A DNA stretch of 64,000 nt from Candidatus Electryonea clarkiae (lineage in GTDB: Bacteria; Electryoneota; Electryoneia; Electryoneales; Electryoneaceae): NCBI GenBank assembly GCA_030765455.1, contig JAVCCM010000168.1, positions 1 to 64,000 on the forward strand, written 5' to 3'. The stretch's first letter is position 1. Each line of letters begins with the position of its first letter. The notes under the pieces are model-generated. The model ran no database searches, was not told the DNA's origin, and worked only from the letters and a program-made list of their open reading frames with translations. Positions 56,401-63,936 of the stretch are shown in pieces. Position numbers and translations under genes: made by a program.

Positions 56401-57323
56401 AATACGATAAGGCTCTAGAATACTACGAGAAAGCACTTCATGTCTGGGAAGAGGTGTTGGTGGAGAAACATCCATATACGGCTACTTCATTCAATAACAT
56501 CGGTGATTTATATCGTCAGAAAGGCCAATATGACATTGCATTTAGATACTTTGAAAAAGCACTTACCATCTGGGAAGAGGTGTATGGCAAGAAACATACG
56601 GAAACGGCCAATTGCTACAATAACATAGGAGGCGACTATAATAGTAAAGGCGACTATGACGAGGCTCTAAAATACTACAAAAAAGCACTAGCTATCAGAA
56701 AAGAATTGTTGGGCGAAAACCATCCAAGTACAGCGCAATCTTACAATAACATCGGACTTGCATATATTAATAAGGGCAACTATGACAAGGCTCTAAGATA
56801 CCTAGAAAATGCGCTTGCAGTCTGGGAGGAGGTGTGGAGTGAAAAACATCCCTCTACGGCATTTTCCTACAATAACATCGGAGGTGTCTATCATAGCAAA
56901 GGCCACTATGACAAGGCTCTAAGATACCATGAAAAAGCGCTTGCCATCAGGAAAGAATTATTGGGTGAAAAACATCCGGATACAGCGCAATCTTACAATA
57001 ACATCGGACTCGTCTATCATAGCAAAGGCCACTATGACAAGGCTCTAAGATACCATGAAAAAGCACTTGCCATCAGGAAAGAATTATTAGGCGAGAAACA
57101 TCCGGATACAGCACAATCGCTGGCAAACATCGCATCAGAGTATTTTTCCCAAGGGAGATACCGGAAAGCGGAGCCACTCGTTAAAAGAGCTCTAGCTATA
57201 TGCGAGGACTCGCTTGGAGCAAACCATACTTATACGAAAACAGTGATGAATAATATGGTCATGATGTATGAAAGTATGGGCAATAAAGCGGAAGCGAATA
57301 AGATTCGGATGCGGATATTGTAG
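53454..57323 (+). CDS. Soluble-adenylyl-cyclase-like protein: two cyclase domains, NTPase, TPR array
   Basis: 1289 residues from the ATG at 53454, which follows gaagga and starts like other members (MLHLIPSFI); 25 more codons are open upstream. Cyclase domain 1 (about 15-200) has both metal Asp residues, D30 in MFIDIAGFTAMT and D80 in SFAGDAFTAIF. Cyclase domain 2 (about 225-390) has K268 (NKVDFGDKGG), N340 and R344 (GSVVNLSARFM), the substrate and transition-state residues. An AAA/STAND NTPase follows with Walker A G436-S443 (GDAGIGKS) and a Walker B-like IIIHVEDFQWLD. From about 850 to the end there are ten 42-residue kinesin-light-chain TPRs. Same domain order as mammalian sAC. Expected to make cAMP (or cGMP) from a single chain; the signal is unknown. 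Confidence 0.88.
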   Translation: MLHLIPSFISVQYDKRQFKGDFQATTMFIDIAGFTAMTQALMVKSKEGAEVLSDLINSVFSPAISTIYVYDGFISSFAGDAFTAIFPSDQTSINDAVSAAIRIREMFKKAGLIKCRFGSFELSVKIGMSWGQVEWGIIRHERQNAYYFMGKAIDQCAESEHHADKGEVILDNEILPQISNLSELTYLKRNDRFYLLRSAPVTSVKDVIFAIIPTSQDKFIPENILTLNSQGEFRNIVSCFISFKSYDLSEDIASIITLAHRYKGYFNKVDFGDKGGVILVLFGTPKGMSNLFSRSLDFAMAVKEIPELSVRIGLAVGVGFTGFIGSEVRSEYTALGSVVNLSARFMMEAGWGEVFIDEQIHKQADARYKILASEPRHFKGFEGEIPVYRVTERNEQVLVTLFEGEMVGRDEELKRLVELLQPVKEKKFGGIVYVYGDAGIGKSRLIYELIKQQDILTLTLQTDDILQKGLNPFTYFFSNYFELYEARSFEERKEIFKTNYEKHFKRIENSLNVDGRTKPVINKLRRIESIIGAIIGLFWDGSIYDMMDPNDRSVATRLAIKEFFTTLSLVEPIIIHVEDFQWLDGESQTVFEILTRHIENFPLLILASGRLNDDGSKPEIPADENIMCHEIILNQLSQDSISVLIADRLGDKPDNNLTAYLFSRTEGNPFYAEQLCLYLQENNLIVLHKGRYQLMAAPADIPTGITEILIARIDRLTRVLKETVQIASVLGREFEVQVLAVLIDMLTSKATEEESSLHGCEIHPLIFEGEVERVWVRLAELRCIFRHVLIRDTAYDMQLRKKLRFLHKLAGDTIVKLYYDNRIFYSDIAYHYEQAEVWNLALKYCLSAGDYFKEIIKYDEALVYFQKALSICQERLKEKHPYTATSYNNIGEVFRQKGADEEAMSYHEKALAIRKELLGEKHPDTAQSYNNIGLVYHSKGHYDKALRYHEKALAIRKELLGEKHQDTALSYNNIGAVYRQDGKYDKALEYYEKALHVWEEVLVEKHPYTATSFNNIGDLYRQKGQYDIAFRYFEKALTIWEEVYGKKHTETANCYNNIGGDYNSKGDYDEALKYYKKALAIRKELLGENHPSTAQSYNNIGLAYINKGNYDKALRYLENALAVWEEVWSEKHPSTAFSYNNIGGVYHSKGHYDKALRYHEKALAIRKELLGEKHPDTAQSYNNIGLVYHSKGHYDKALRYHEKALAIRKELLGEKHPDTAQSLANIASEYFSQGRYRKAEPLVKRALAICEDSLGANHTYTKTVMNNMVMMYESMGNKAEANKIRMRIL
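56172..57102 (+). repeat. Near-identical 175-bp copies within the TPR array
   Basis: 56172-56346 and 56928-57102 match at all but one base by my reading and are exactly 756 bp (six TPR units) apart. Units between them are more diverged, so a recent internal duplication or gene conversion copied one block. Confidence 0.8.
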
Positions 57324-57550
57324 GCGCGTAGCAGATAACTGTGTAGTTTGTTTCGTAGTTCTTAGAAAAACAGCAGTATAGCCTGGATTCAATGCAACTA
57401 TCTTTTAGTCAAATCGTCTGCATCGCTGTTCAGACGAAGATTTACGGTTTAGAAATTCGTTTTTGATGACTCGTTTATTGCTGGAAGACAATGAATCTTG
57501 AACAAAACATGTGACTTAGGGACAGGGTTCGGAAACCCGGGCATACCTGA

Positions 57551-58606
57551 TCAATAGAATTTTCGTTTTATCCAAAACGCTACATTGACCAATCCTATCA
57601 TAACCGGTACTTCAACCAGTGGACCGATCACTGCGGCGAAAGCGGCTCCTGAATGCAATCCGAATACTCCTATTGCTACTGCAATTGCCAGCTCAAAATT
57701 ATTTGAGGCGGCGGTGAACGAAAGAGACACGGTTTTCGGATAGTCCACCTTGGATTTTATTCCGATGAAAAAGGTTATAAGGAACATCAGCACAAAATAA
57801 ATCAGTAAGGGAATTGCTATCCTGATAACATCCATAGGAAGTTCGATGATCTTATCGCCTTTTAAGGAAAACATGATGACTATAGTGAAGAGCAGCGCTA
57901 CCAGGGTGATAGGGCTGATCCTCTTTATAAAGACTTTGTGATACCACTCCTTCCCGCGAAGCCGCACTAATACCGTTCTTGTCAGGAATCCGGCGATAAA
58001 TGGTATTCCCAGGTAGATGAACACACTCTTGGCGACATCAACCATTGTGATATCCACCACGAAACTGCTCAATCCCATCCATTTCGGAACGACAGTGATG
58101 AAGATAAATGCATAGAATGAATAGAAGAAAATCTGGAATAGTGAATTCAAGGCAACTAAACCGGCGGCATATTCCGAATCCCCCTTCGCCAGTTCGTTCC
58201 AGACGATGACCATGGCAATACATCTGGCTAATCCGATAAGAATCAGTCCGGCCATGTAATCAGGGTAATCCCGGACAAAAATTATTGCGAGGACAAACAT
58301 CAATATTGGACCGACAATCCAGTTTAGTCCAAGTGATAAGCCAAGAATCTTGTAGTTCCGAAAGACCTTTCCAAGTTCCTCGTATCGAACCTTGGCTAAA
58401 GGAGGATACATCATCAAAATTAAGCCGATTGCAATTGGGATCGATGTTGTTCCGACTGACAATTTTGTGATAGAATGTGGAATTACCGGAGCCCATTTCC
58501 CAAAAACTACCCCGATTCCCATCGCAAGAAATATCCAGAGTGTCAGATACCGGTCAAGGAATCCCAGTCTTTTTCCTTTATTAGATTTTGTCATCTTTTC
58601 ACCCAA
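57551..58606 (-). CDS. acr3: Arsenite efflux permease ACR3
   Basis: 351 residues, about ten transmembrane helices. [20 protein letters not shown] at the N-terminus, [19 protein letters not shown] with the Cys needed for As(III) transport, and [20 protein letters not shown] plus [18 protein letters not shown] at the end are family signatures. It exports arsenite using the proton gradient. Last gene of the minus-strand ars unit, 28 bp after the mini-thioredoxin gene. The gap 57324-57550 shows nothing I can support. Confidence 0.93.
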   Translation of the reverse strand: MGEKMTKSNKGKRLGFLDRYLTLWIFLAMGIGVVFGKWAPVIPHSITKLSVGTTSIPIAIGLILMMYPPLAKVRYEELGKVFRNYKILGLSLGLNWIVGPILMFVLAIIFVRDYPDYMAGLILIGLARCIAMVIVWNELAKGDSEYAAGLVALNSLFQIFFYSFYAFIFITVVPKWMGLSSFVVDITMVDVAKSVFIYLGIPFIAGFLTRTVLVRLRGKEWYHKVFIKRISPITLVALLFTIVIMFSLKGDKIIELPMDVIRIAIPLLIYFVLMFLITFFIGIKSKVDYPKTVSLSFTAASNNFELAIAVAIGVFGLHSGAAFAAVIGPLVEVPVMIGLVNVAFWIKRKFY

Positions 58607-58633
58607 ATTGTTTATGATGTATAATCGTTTGAT

Positions 58634-58879
58634 TTAGGTCAACCAACTCCCAATGGTATTTTTTTTTGGAATCCTGCCTCTTGATACTATTTCACCATCA
58701 ACAGCAACACCAGGTGTTGAAAGTATCCCCTTCGCAGCAATTTGGGAAATATCAGTGATTTTGGTCAACTCATAATCCTGACCTTCTTTCAATCCTTTCT
58801 CCTGAGCGACTTTATGAATTATGTCTGCCGTCTTTTTACATTTAGGACAACCCGGTCCAAAAACCTCAATTTTCTTCAT
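58634..58879 (-). CDS. Small thioredoxin-fold protein with CPKC motif
   Basis: 81 residues from the second of two adjacent ATGs (58879; the first, 58882, is too close to aagagg). KKIEVFGPGCPKCKKTADII holds the redox pair, followed by GILSTPGVAVDGEIVSRGRI with the cis-Pro. This is the redox-active disulfide protein 2 family, often found in ars and metal operons, where it may recycle a disulfide or pass electrons to an arsenate reductase; no arsC is present here. Confidence 0.85.
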   Translation of the reverse strand: MKKIEVFGPGCPKCKKTADIIHKVAQEKGLKEGQDYELTKITDISQIAAKGILSTPGVAVDGEIVSRGRIPKKNTIGSWLT

Positions 58880-58908
58880 CATATCCTCTTGTATATCTAT
58901 GGTATAAA

Positions 58909-59403
58909 CTAATCCTGTTCGAACCTGTCATCTGCTCTTCCGGGGACTGTCCGGTATCCTGATTCTTCCAACCAGCCGAACCGCGCGGCGGGATAGCAAT
59001 CGATCGATGGCACATAAGGCTTGATATCCAGCAGCGGTGTACCGTCCAGCATATCCACGTCCTCAACCTGGAGAAGGTTGTCTTTAATGCCAATTAACCG
59101 TACAGCAGAGATACCGATAGGGTTGATCCGGCTTGGCGCACGAGTTGCAAACAATCCCCGCGGCTTATCATCCATGTATGGAGTGATAATCATTTCCGGT
59201 TCTTTGCTCTTGTGAAACCAGTAGATCAACCAGATCCGCTCGAAGCCCTCGAGATCTTTTAATGCCGTTGCATATTCCGGCGCGACATCTACTGTTCCCC
59301 TAATTCCTTTTGCTTTGAAAGGCTGGATCGGTGTGCCTTCTGACACTTTGTGGGGAGTTCTTATCACACCAATCGACCGCCATTGATTCTGTATCATACT
59401 CAT
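58909..59403 (-). CDS. trmO: TrmO/TsaA-family methyltransferase
   Basis: 164 residues. SIGVIRTPHKVSEGTPIQPF, GFERIWLIYWFHKS, RGLFATRAPSRINPIGISAV, VEDVDMLDGTPLLDIKPYVP and the ending GWLEESG are the conserved blocks of TrmO, which uses SAM to N6-methylate t6A37 in threonyl tRNA. It overlaps the permease gene by 4 bp and lies inside the arsenic unit, so a resistance-linked methyltransferase role is possible but unproven. C-terminal Pro/Arg/Glu-rich tail is short. Confidence 0.85.
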   Translation of the reverse strand: MSMIQNQWRSIGVIRTPHKVSEGTPIQPFKAKGIRGTVDVAPEYATALKDLEGFERIWLIYWFHKSKEPEMIITPYMDDKPRGLFATRAPSRINPIGISAVRLIGIKDNLLQVEDVDMLDGTPLLDIKPYVPSIDCYPAARFGWLEESGYRTVPGRADDRFEQD

Positions 59404-60509
59404 CCGGCAAACCTCCCGAAAATCATACCAACAAAAGTGGAAAGAACCACTACCAGAACAACGTAAACCGCCGTCCGTTTTACGCCCATCACCCTTCCAA
59501 TCACGATCATATTTGGCAGGCTGAGTGAGGGTCCGGCAAGCAGCAGGGTTAATGCCGGTCCCCTGCCCATCCCAAGGTCCATCAGCGCTCGGACAATTGG
59601 TACTTCGGTAAGAGTCGAAAAATACATTAATGCCCCGAACACGCTGGCAAGCAGGTTGTTCCAGATACTGTTACCCCCGACCCAGCGTTGAACAACCGGC
59701 TCGGGCAGCAAAACTTTTATCATCCCCGCAACGAATACCCCGATGAGCAGGATGGGAACTATCTTCTTAACCAGACTCCAGGTTTCCTGCATCCACAATG
59801 CCACCTCGTTTCCAGAGTACCAGCGAACCACCATGATTATAACCGCTGCTAAGAAAACAACAGAAATTAATGCTGGAACAGGTTTTCCTTCGAAAATCAT
59901 TGACCATCGTCCGGATTCTGCCCGTGTCAATTCGACAACTAAGCCAATTGAAGAAGCCGCAACCAGGAATATGACCATTGCGGCGAAATAGGGGATAATC
60001 CGGCTAAGGGGATGGGAACCATCGTCTTCATCTTCCCCATACGCCCAATCAGTGTTTTCCGCATATAGTTTCTCTTCCTGCTTACGGAAGATGACTGCCA
60101 TTATTAAGCCGATAACGACCGAGAAAGAGATAGCACCTACAGCGCGGGCTATGCCTATGTCAAAACCAAGAAGTTGTGCAGAGTAAATGATCGCCAGGAC
60201 ATTTATCGCCGGTCCGGAATAGAGAAATGCGATAGCAGGTCCCAAGCCCGCTCCCCGCTGACGAATTCCCGCGAACAGGGGAAGAATAGTACAGGAACAG
60301 ACTGCAAGGATAGCTCCAGATAAAGAGGCGACAGTATAGGAAAGCCACCGTTTCGCCCTGGGTCCGAAATAACGGATCACGGCGGTCTGGCTTACAAAAA
60401 CTGCGATTGCACCGGCGATAAAGAAAGCCGGCACCAGACAGGTCAGGACATGTGCTGACAGGTATTCAGTCAAAGCTTCCCATCCCGATAATAACAATTC
60501 AGTCAACAT
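59400..60509 (-). CDS. arsP: ArsP-type permease (DUF318)
   Basis: 369 residues with about eight or nine membrane helices and an acidic cytosolic loop near 160-185 (YGEDEDDGSHP). LAVCSCTILPLFAGIRQRGA and FLYSGPAINVLAIIYSAQL, repeated in weaker form as YFSTLTEVPIVRALMDLGMG and LLLAGPSLSLPNMIVIGRVM, mark the two-fold DUF318 permease family. ArsP members export trivalent organoarsenicals; others export different substrates. Position behind arsR and before trmO-like, thioredoxin and acr3 supports an arsenic role. An operator-like palindrome lies 14 bp upstream. Confidence 0.8.
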   Translation of the reverse strand: MLTELLLSGWEALTEYLSAHVLTCLVPAFFIAGAIAVFVSQTAVIRYFGPRAKRWLSYTVASLSGAILAVCSCTILPLFAGIRQRGAGLGPAIAFLYSGPAINVLAIIYSAQLLGFDIGIARAVGAISFSVVIGLIMAVIFRKQEEKLYAENTDWAYGEDEDDGSHPLSRIIPYFAAMVIFLVAASSIGLVVELTRAESGRWSMIFEGKPVPALISVVFLAAVIIMVVRWYSGNEVALWMQETWSLVKKIVPILLIGVFVAGMIKVLLPEPVVQRWVGGNSIWNNLLASVFGALMYFSTLTEVPIVRALMDLGMGRGPALTLLLAGPSLSLPNMIVIGRVMGVKRTAVYVVLVVVLSTFVGMIFGRFAG

Positions 60510-60522
60510 AATACAATGCCTC

Positions 60523-60544
60523 TATGCATGTGCTTGCATGAATA
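60523..60544. promoter_or_regulatory. ArsR operator candidate in front of the permease gene
   Basis: Imperfect palindrome tatgcatgtgcttgcatgaa + ta. Its reverse complement matches 60911-60932 at 19 of 22 positions. It lies between the arsR stop and the permease start, which suggests a second regulated promoter for the transport genes. Confidence 0.65.
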
Positions 60545-60559
60545 CAAAGAAAAAAAGAG

Positions 60560-60883
60560 CTACAAAGCTCCCGCTACTTCGCGAGCATGTTTTTGTGCGA
60601 GGTCCCGGAGAATGTCGTCAGCCATCTCCAGCAGGCGAAACACGCGGGGCTCTGCGATACTGTAGTAAACAGATACCCCTTCTTTCCTGGAACTCAACAA
60701 TCCCATTCTTCGCAGCTTAATAAGGTGACGGCTTACAACCGATTGATCCTCCTTCATTGCAGGATGAATATTACAGACGCATTTTTCTCCATCTCGCAGT
60801 TTATAGAGCAACTTCAACCGTGTAGGCTGTCCAAGTACTGTAAACAACTGGGATTCTATTTCAAGTTTTTTTGGATCGATCAT
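60560..60883 (-). CDS. arsR: ArsR-family metalloregulator
   Basis: 107 residues from the ATG at 60883 (MIDPKKLEIESQLFTVLGQP), preceded by gagagg; the frame is open ten codons further but overlaps the operator side. Winged helix: EKCVCNIHPAMKEDQSVVSR and HLIKLRRMGLLSSRKEGVSV. CVC in helix 3 is the typical As(III)/metal site of ArsR. It should bind the palindromes on both sides of its own gene and release on arsenite binding. First gene of the minus-strand unit ending at 57551. Confidence 0.9.
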   Translation of the reverse strand: MIDPKKLEIESQLFTVLGQPTRLKLLYKLRDGEKCVCNIHPAMKEDQSVVSRHLIKLRRMGLLSSRKEGVSVYYSIAEPRVFRLLEMADDILRDLAQKHAREVAGAL

Positions 60884-60910
60884 AAGAGAGCCTCTCAATA
60901 TTCTTAGTTG

Positions 60911-60932
60911 CATTCATGCATGAACATGCATA
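60911..60932. promoter_or_regulatory. ArsR operator candidate in front of arsR
   Basis: cattcatgcatgaacatgca + ta, with inverted ATTCATG / CATGCAT half sites. 28 bp upstream of the arsR start and twin of 60523-60544. It could also affect the divergent gene at 61149. Confidence 0.65.
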
Positions 60933-61148
60933 GTTTACGAATTGTTAAGCACGAAGTCAAGAGACAATCAGAAAATAATATTCAGCGAATTGTATCTTCA
61001 AGCTGTGCAGGAGTAATGATGGTTATTCTTTTTGTTTTCTGAACAAAGACTCTGATGGATGTTGATTAGTTGATAAAACTTATTTGAAAATCACATGAAA
61101 ATGATTTGAAAACCAGTGAAGTAGAATCATTAGGAGGTATGAAAGAAG

Positions 61149-61757
61149 ATGGATCTACAAGAACTATTTGAGACGGGATTAAAATTTCATGGACACAAGT
61201 GTCCCGCGATGCCAATGGGAATCAGGGCAGGAATGGCTGCCATGAAATCTCTTAATGTAACCCGCTCCCAAGATAAAGAACTCTATGTAAAGTCTGAAAC
61301 AGGAAAGGGACATGCAGCAGGTTGCTTTTTGGATGGAATTATGACAGCTACGGGTTGCACTTACGGTAAGTCCAACATAGAAAAGCTCTATTACAACAAG
61401 ATGGCGTTCACACTGATTGATCAGATCACAGGAAGAGCCATTCGAGTTTCGCTTAAACCGGACTTCTTTGAGATGGCGCTGGCTTCTCCATTCGTGCGAA
61501 AACGGGAAGCAGGTGTGCTGCCCCAGGATATTGAGGCTGAAATTACCGATCCCCTGGTATCTCGTATTCTGGGGCTGAAGGATGAGGACTTTCTCGAGTT
61601 AGGTGAGATACAAAGTGTGGAAGTAATAAAGGAAAAAGGTATTTTCGCGACGAAACGATGTGATCAATGCGGCGAAGTTACGTTTGAGAACAAGCTTCGC
61701 AAAACCGATGATGGTAGATCAGTTTGTTTACCGTGTTTCGGTGAAGATGCAGATTGA
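61149..61757 (+). CDS. FmdE-family protein with C-terminal zinc finger
   Basis: 202 residues. [20 protein letters not shown] and [20 protein letters not shown] are the conserved Cys/His blocks of FmdE/FwdE, originally named from the molybdenum formylmethanofuran dehydrogenase operon; [13 protein letters not shown] follows. Residues about 170-200 are a treble-clef zinc finger ([19 protein letters not shown], then CLPC). In bacteria these proteins are of uncertain role, perhaps in metal or molybdenum cofactor handling or sulfur transfer. It lies divergent to arsR, whose operator is in the shared gap. Confidence 0.85.
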   Translation: MDLQELFETGLKFHGHKCPAMPMGIRAGMAAMKSLNVTRSQDKELYVKSETGKGHAAGCFLDGIMTATGCTYGKSNIEKLYYNKMAFTLIDQITGRAIRVSLKPDFFEMALASPFVRKREAGVLPQDIEAEITDPLVSRILGLKDEDFLELGEIQSVEVIKEKGIFATKRCDQCGEVTFENKLRKTDDGRSVCLPCFGEDAD

Positions 61758-61820
61758 CTTCAGTAATGTGATCGACTTTAAAAATGGACGATAGCATTTT
61801 TTTGTTAGTAGGAGGTTAGC

Positions 61821-62570
61821 ATGCTGATAAATGTGGTTGCAGGGGTTATTACTCTGTTCTTTACCGCTTTGCTAACGATTGCCGGTGTCGGTGCAGCATT
61901 TATTCTTATCCCGATATTCATTGCTCTTGGTATTGATGTGCATGTTGCAATGGCAACGGCATTGCTTCTCAATTCCATTGCAATGATTTTTGCCTCACAC
62001 CGATTTATTAAGAAGAAACTGGTACTATGGAAAGTTGCAGTTCCAATATTAATTGCAGCAACTGTCGCTTCACCGGTTGGAGCGTATATAAGCACTGATT
62101 TAAACAGGGAGATACTCCTGTGGCTTTTCGTGATTTTCCTGATCTTTGCTGCCAGTATGATGCTCTTTTACAGACCAGTGCAAAGAGTCCGAGATATCTC
62201 GAAGACGAAACAGATACTGTCTGGTGTACTGGTTGGCATATTTGCCGGTTTCATGGGTGGATTGCTGGGGGTTGGCGGGGGAAATTTTATTGTCCCTGTA
62301 CTGGTCTGGTTGGGATATAATCCTAAAAAGGCTTCGGCTACGACCTCTTTTATTGTAATATTTTCATCATTCTCCGGTTTCCTCGGGCATATGACAGTCG
62401 GAAACATCAGTGTGCCTTTGCTAAGTTTTACTGCAATTGGTTCGGCACTTGGAGCTGTCGCCGGTGCATGGTTGATGACCGAAAAACTTAAGCGCAACCA
62501 GGTCAAATACATTATCGGTTTTGTTCTTCTTGTAATTGCAATAAAAATGGTCTGGAACCTTTTAGCGTAA
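61821..62570 (+). CDS. TauE/SafE-family sulfite exporter-like permease
   Basis: 249 residues with about eight helices in two similar halves: GVITLFFTALLTIAGVGAAF and GVLVGIFAGFMGGLLGVGGG with NFIVPVLVWLGYNPKKASAT, the family signature. TauE/SafE proteins move sulfite, sulfoacetate or other small anions through the inner membrane. ggaggt lies 5 nt before the ATG. It follows the FmdE-like gene by 63 bp and may be in the same transcript. Confidence 0.9.
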   Translation: MLINVVAGVITLFFTALLTIAGVGAAFILIPIFIALGIDVHVAMATALLLNSIAMIFASHRFIKKKLVLWKVAVPILIAATVASPVGAYISTDLNREILLWLFVIFLIFAASMMLFYRPVQRVRDISKTKQILSGVLVGIFAGFMGGLLGVGGGNFIVPVLVWLGYNPKKASATTSFIVIFSSFSGFLGHMTVGNISVPLLSFTAIGSALGAVAGAWLMTEKLKRNQVKYIIGFVLLVIAIKMVWNLLA

Positions 62571-62695
62571 AAATTAGAAGAGTGTGATTTTTATTGATGA
62601 TTTAGAGATAGAATTGCCGAGGATGTCCGAAACAGACTGAAGACCGAGTTGGCATCATGAACGTGATAGCCACTTTGACAAGATTGGAGTTCATA

Positions 62696-63601
62696 ATGAG
62701 TGATAATCACAGCCACGCTGAGGCATTGGGAAAGCGGTTACTTCTTTCGATGTTAATAAACTTGTTAATTCCTGCATTACAGATAATCGGTGGAATCCTG
62801 GCAGGAAGTGTAGCTCTTCTCTCTGATGCAGTGCATAATTTGGGTGATTTTACCGCGTTACTTGTCGCCTATCTGGCTAATAAAGTTAGCAGACGGGGAC
62901 CGTCAGCCAGGCATACATTCGGACTTAGACGAGTCGAGATACTTGCGACTGTGATAAATTCCGCTCTCCTTGGAGGAGCGGCTGTTTATATCGCGGTGGA
63001 AGCATTGCATCGCCTGGCTCATCCCACTGACGTATCGGTTAATTTGGTTATCTGGTTTGCGCTGATCGGCATTGTGGGCAATGGATTATCCGCCATCCTG
63101 TTGCACAAAGACTCTGGGCAAAGCCTCAATGCCCGCGGAGCTTTTCTACACATGCTCGGTGATTTGTTAACCTCGGTAGCAGTGTTGACCGGAGCGTTGA
63201 TTATGCGCTTTTTTGAATTTCCCTGGATTGATCCAGTACTAAGTTTGGTAATAGTGGCTTATATATCGTATAACAGTGTTTTGCTTCTGAAAGCTGCCAT
63301 TCATGTCTTGATGGATGGAACTCCCAAGGGGGTGGATCTCGAAACTGTCAGAGCAGAGATAGAAGCCATTAGCGGAGTGAACAGCGTCCATTATATGCAT
63401 GCGTGGAGCTTGGAAGAAAAACCGTTGGCATTGACCTGTCACATGGTAGTTGGTGACCAGTTGATATCTACCTCTAAAACACTGATAGAAATGATATACA
63501 CGAACCTTCTTGAACGGTTCGAGATCAATCATCCTGTATTGCAATTTGAAACCAAAGTGTGCGGTCAAGGTCAGCTCTTATGCCAGATGATTAGTGAATA
63601 A
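62696..63601 (+). CDS. Cation diffusion facilitator (Zn/Cd/Co exporter)
   Basis: 301 residues from the ATG at 62696, preceded by ggag at 6 nt; 13 more codons are open upstream. His-rich start (SDNHSHAEALG), six helices, metal-site motifs SDAVHNLGDF (helix 2) and HMLGDLLTSV (helix 5), both HxxxD, giving the tetrahedral Zn site, and a C-terminal ferredoxin-like domain (about 205-295) that dimerises. It exchanges cytosolic divalent metal for protons. Last complete gene of the window. Confidence 0.93.
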   Translation: MSDNHSHAEALGKRLLLSMLINLLIPALQIIGGILAGSVALLSDAVHNLGDFTALLVAYLANKVSRRGPSARHTFGLRRVEILATVINSALLGGAAVYIAVEALHRLAHPTDVSVNLVIWFALIGIVGNGLSAILLHKDSGQSLNARGAFLHMLGDLLTSVAVLTGALIMRFFEFPWIDPVLSLVIVAYISYNSVLLLKAAIHVLMDGTPKGVDLETVRAEIEAISGVNSVHYMHAWSLEEKPLALTCHMVVGDQLISTSKTLIEMIYTNLLERFEINHPVLQFETKVCGQGQLLCQMISE

Positions 63602-63936
63602 CATGTAGTTTTCCAGCGAATGATCACAGGAAAAATAAAATACCGGTTGGAGCTGGAACTGCAATAGTCAGCGGCTGAATTATCGGAAATAGTCTCAGAG
63701 GATCGGCGTAAACGGGTGTTGGAAATATTATCTTCGCCGCAAATGTTGTTCTTATAAACTTGATTGCAACTTGTCTCTTGATGACTTGTGGCGTATCCAA
63801 ATTCAAAAGCGAAGTAGAATACAAGTAAACCGATGGCTGTGAAAATATTTGAAATCACTAAATATTGAAATGCTCTCTATTTTTCCCGGGACAGCGTGCA
63901 TGTGTTGGGAATTATGGTTATACAAAGGTTTTAAAC

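Noticed and set aside
56100-57130. Regular DNA repeats that might suggest a CRISPR array
   Set aside because: The period is 126 bp (42 codons), in frame, and encodes TPR units; there are no spacers.
63571-63858. Minus-strand open frames after the CDF gene
   Set aside because: Two overlapping frames of similar length, neither with a ribosome binding site or a motif; probably noncoding.
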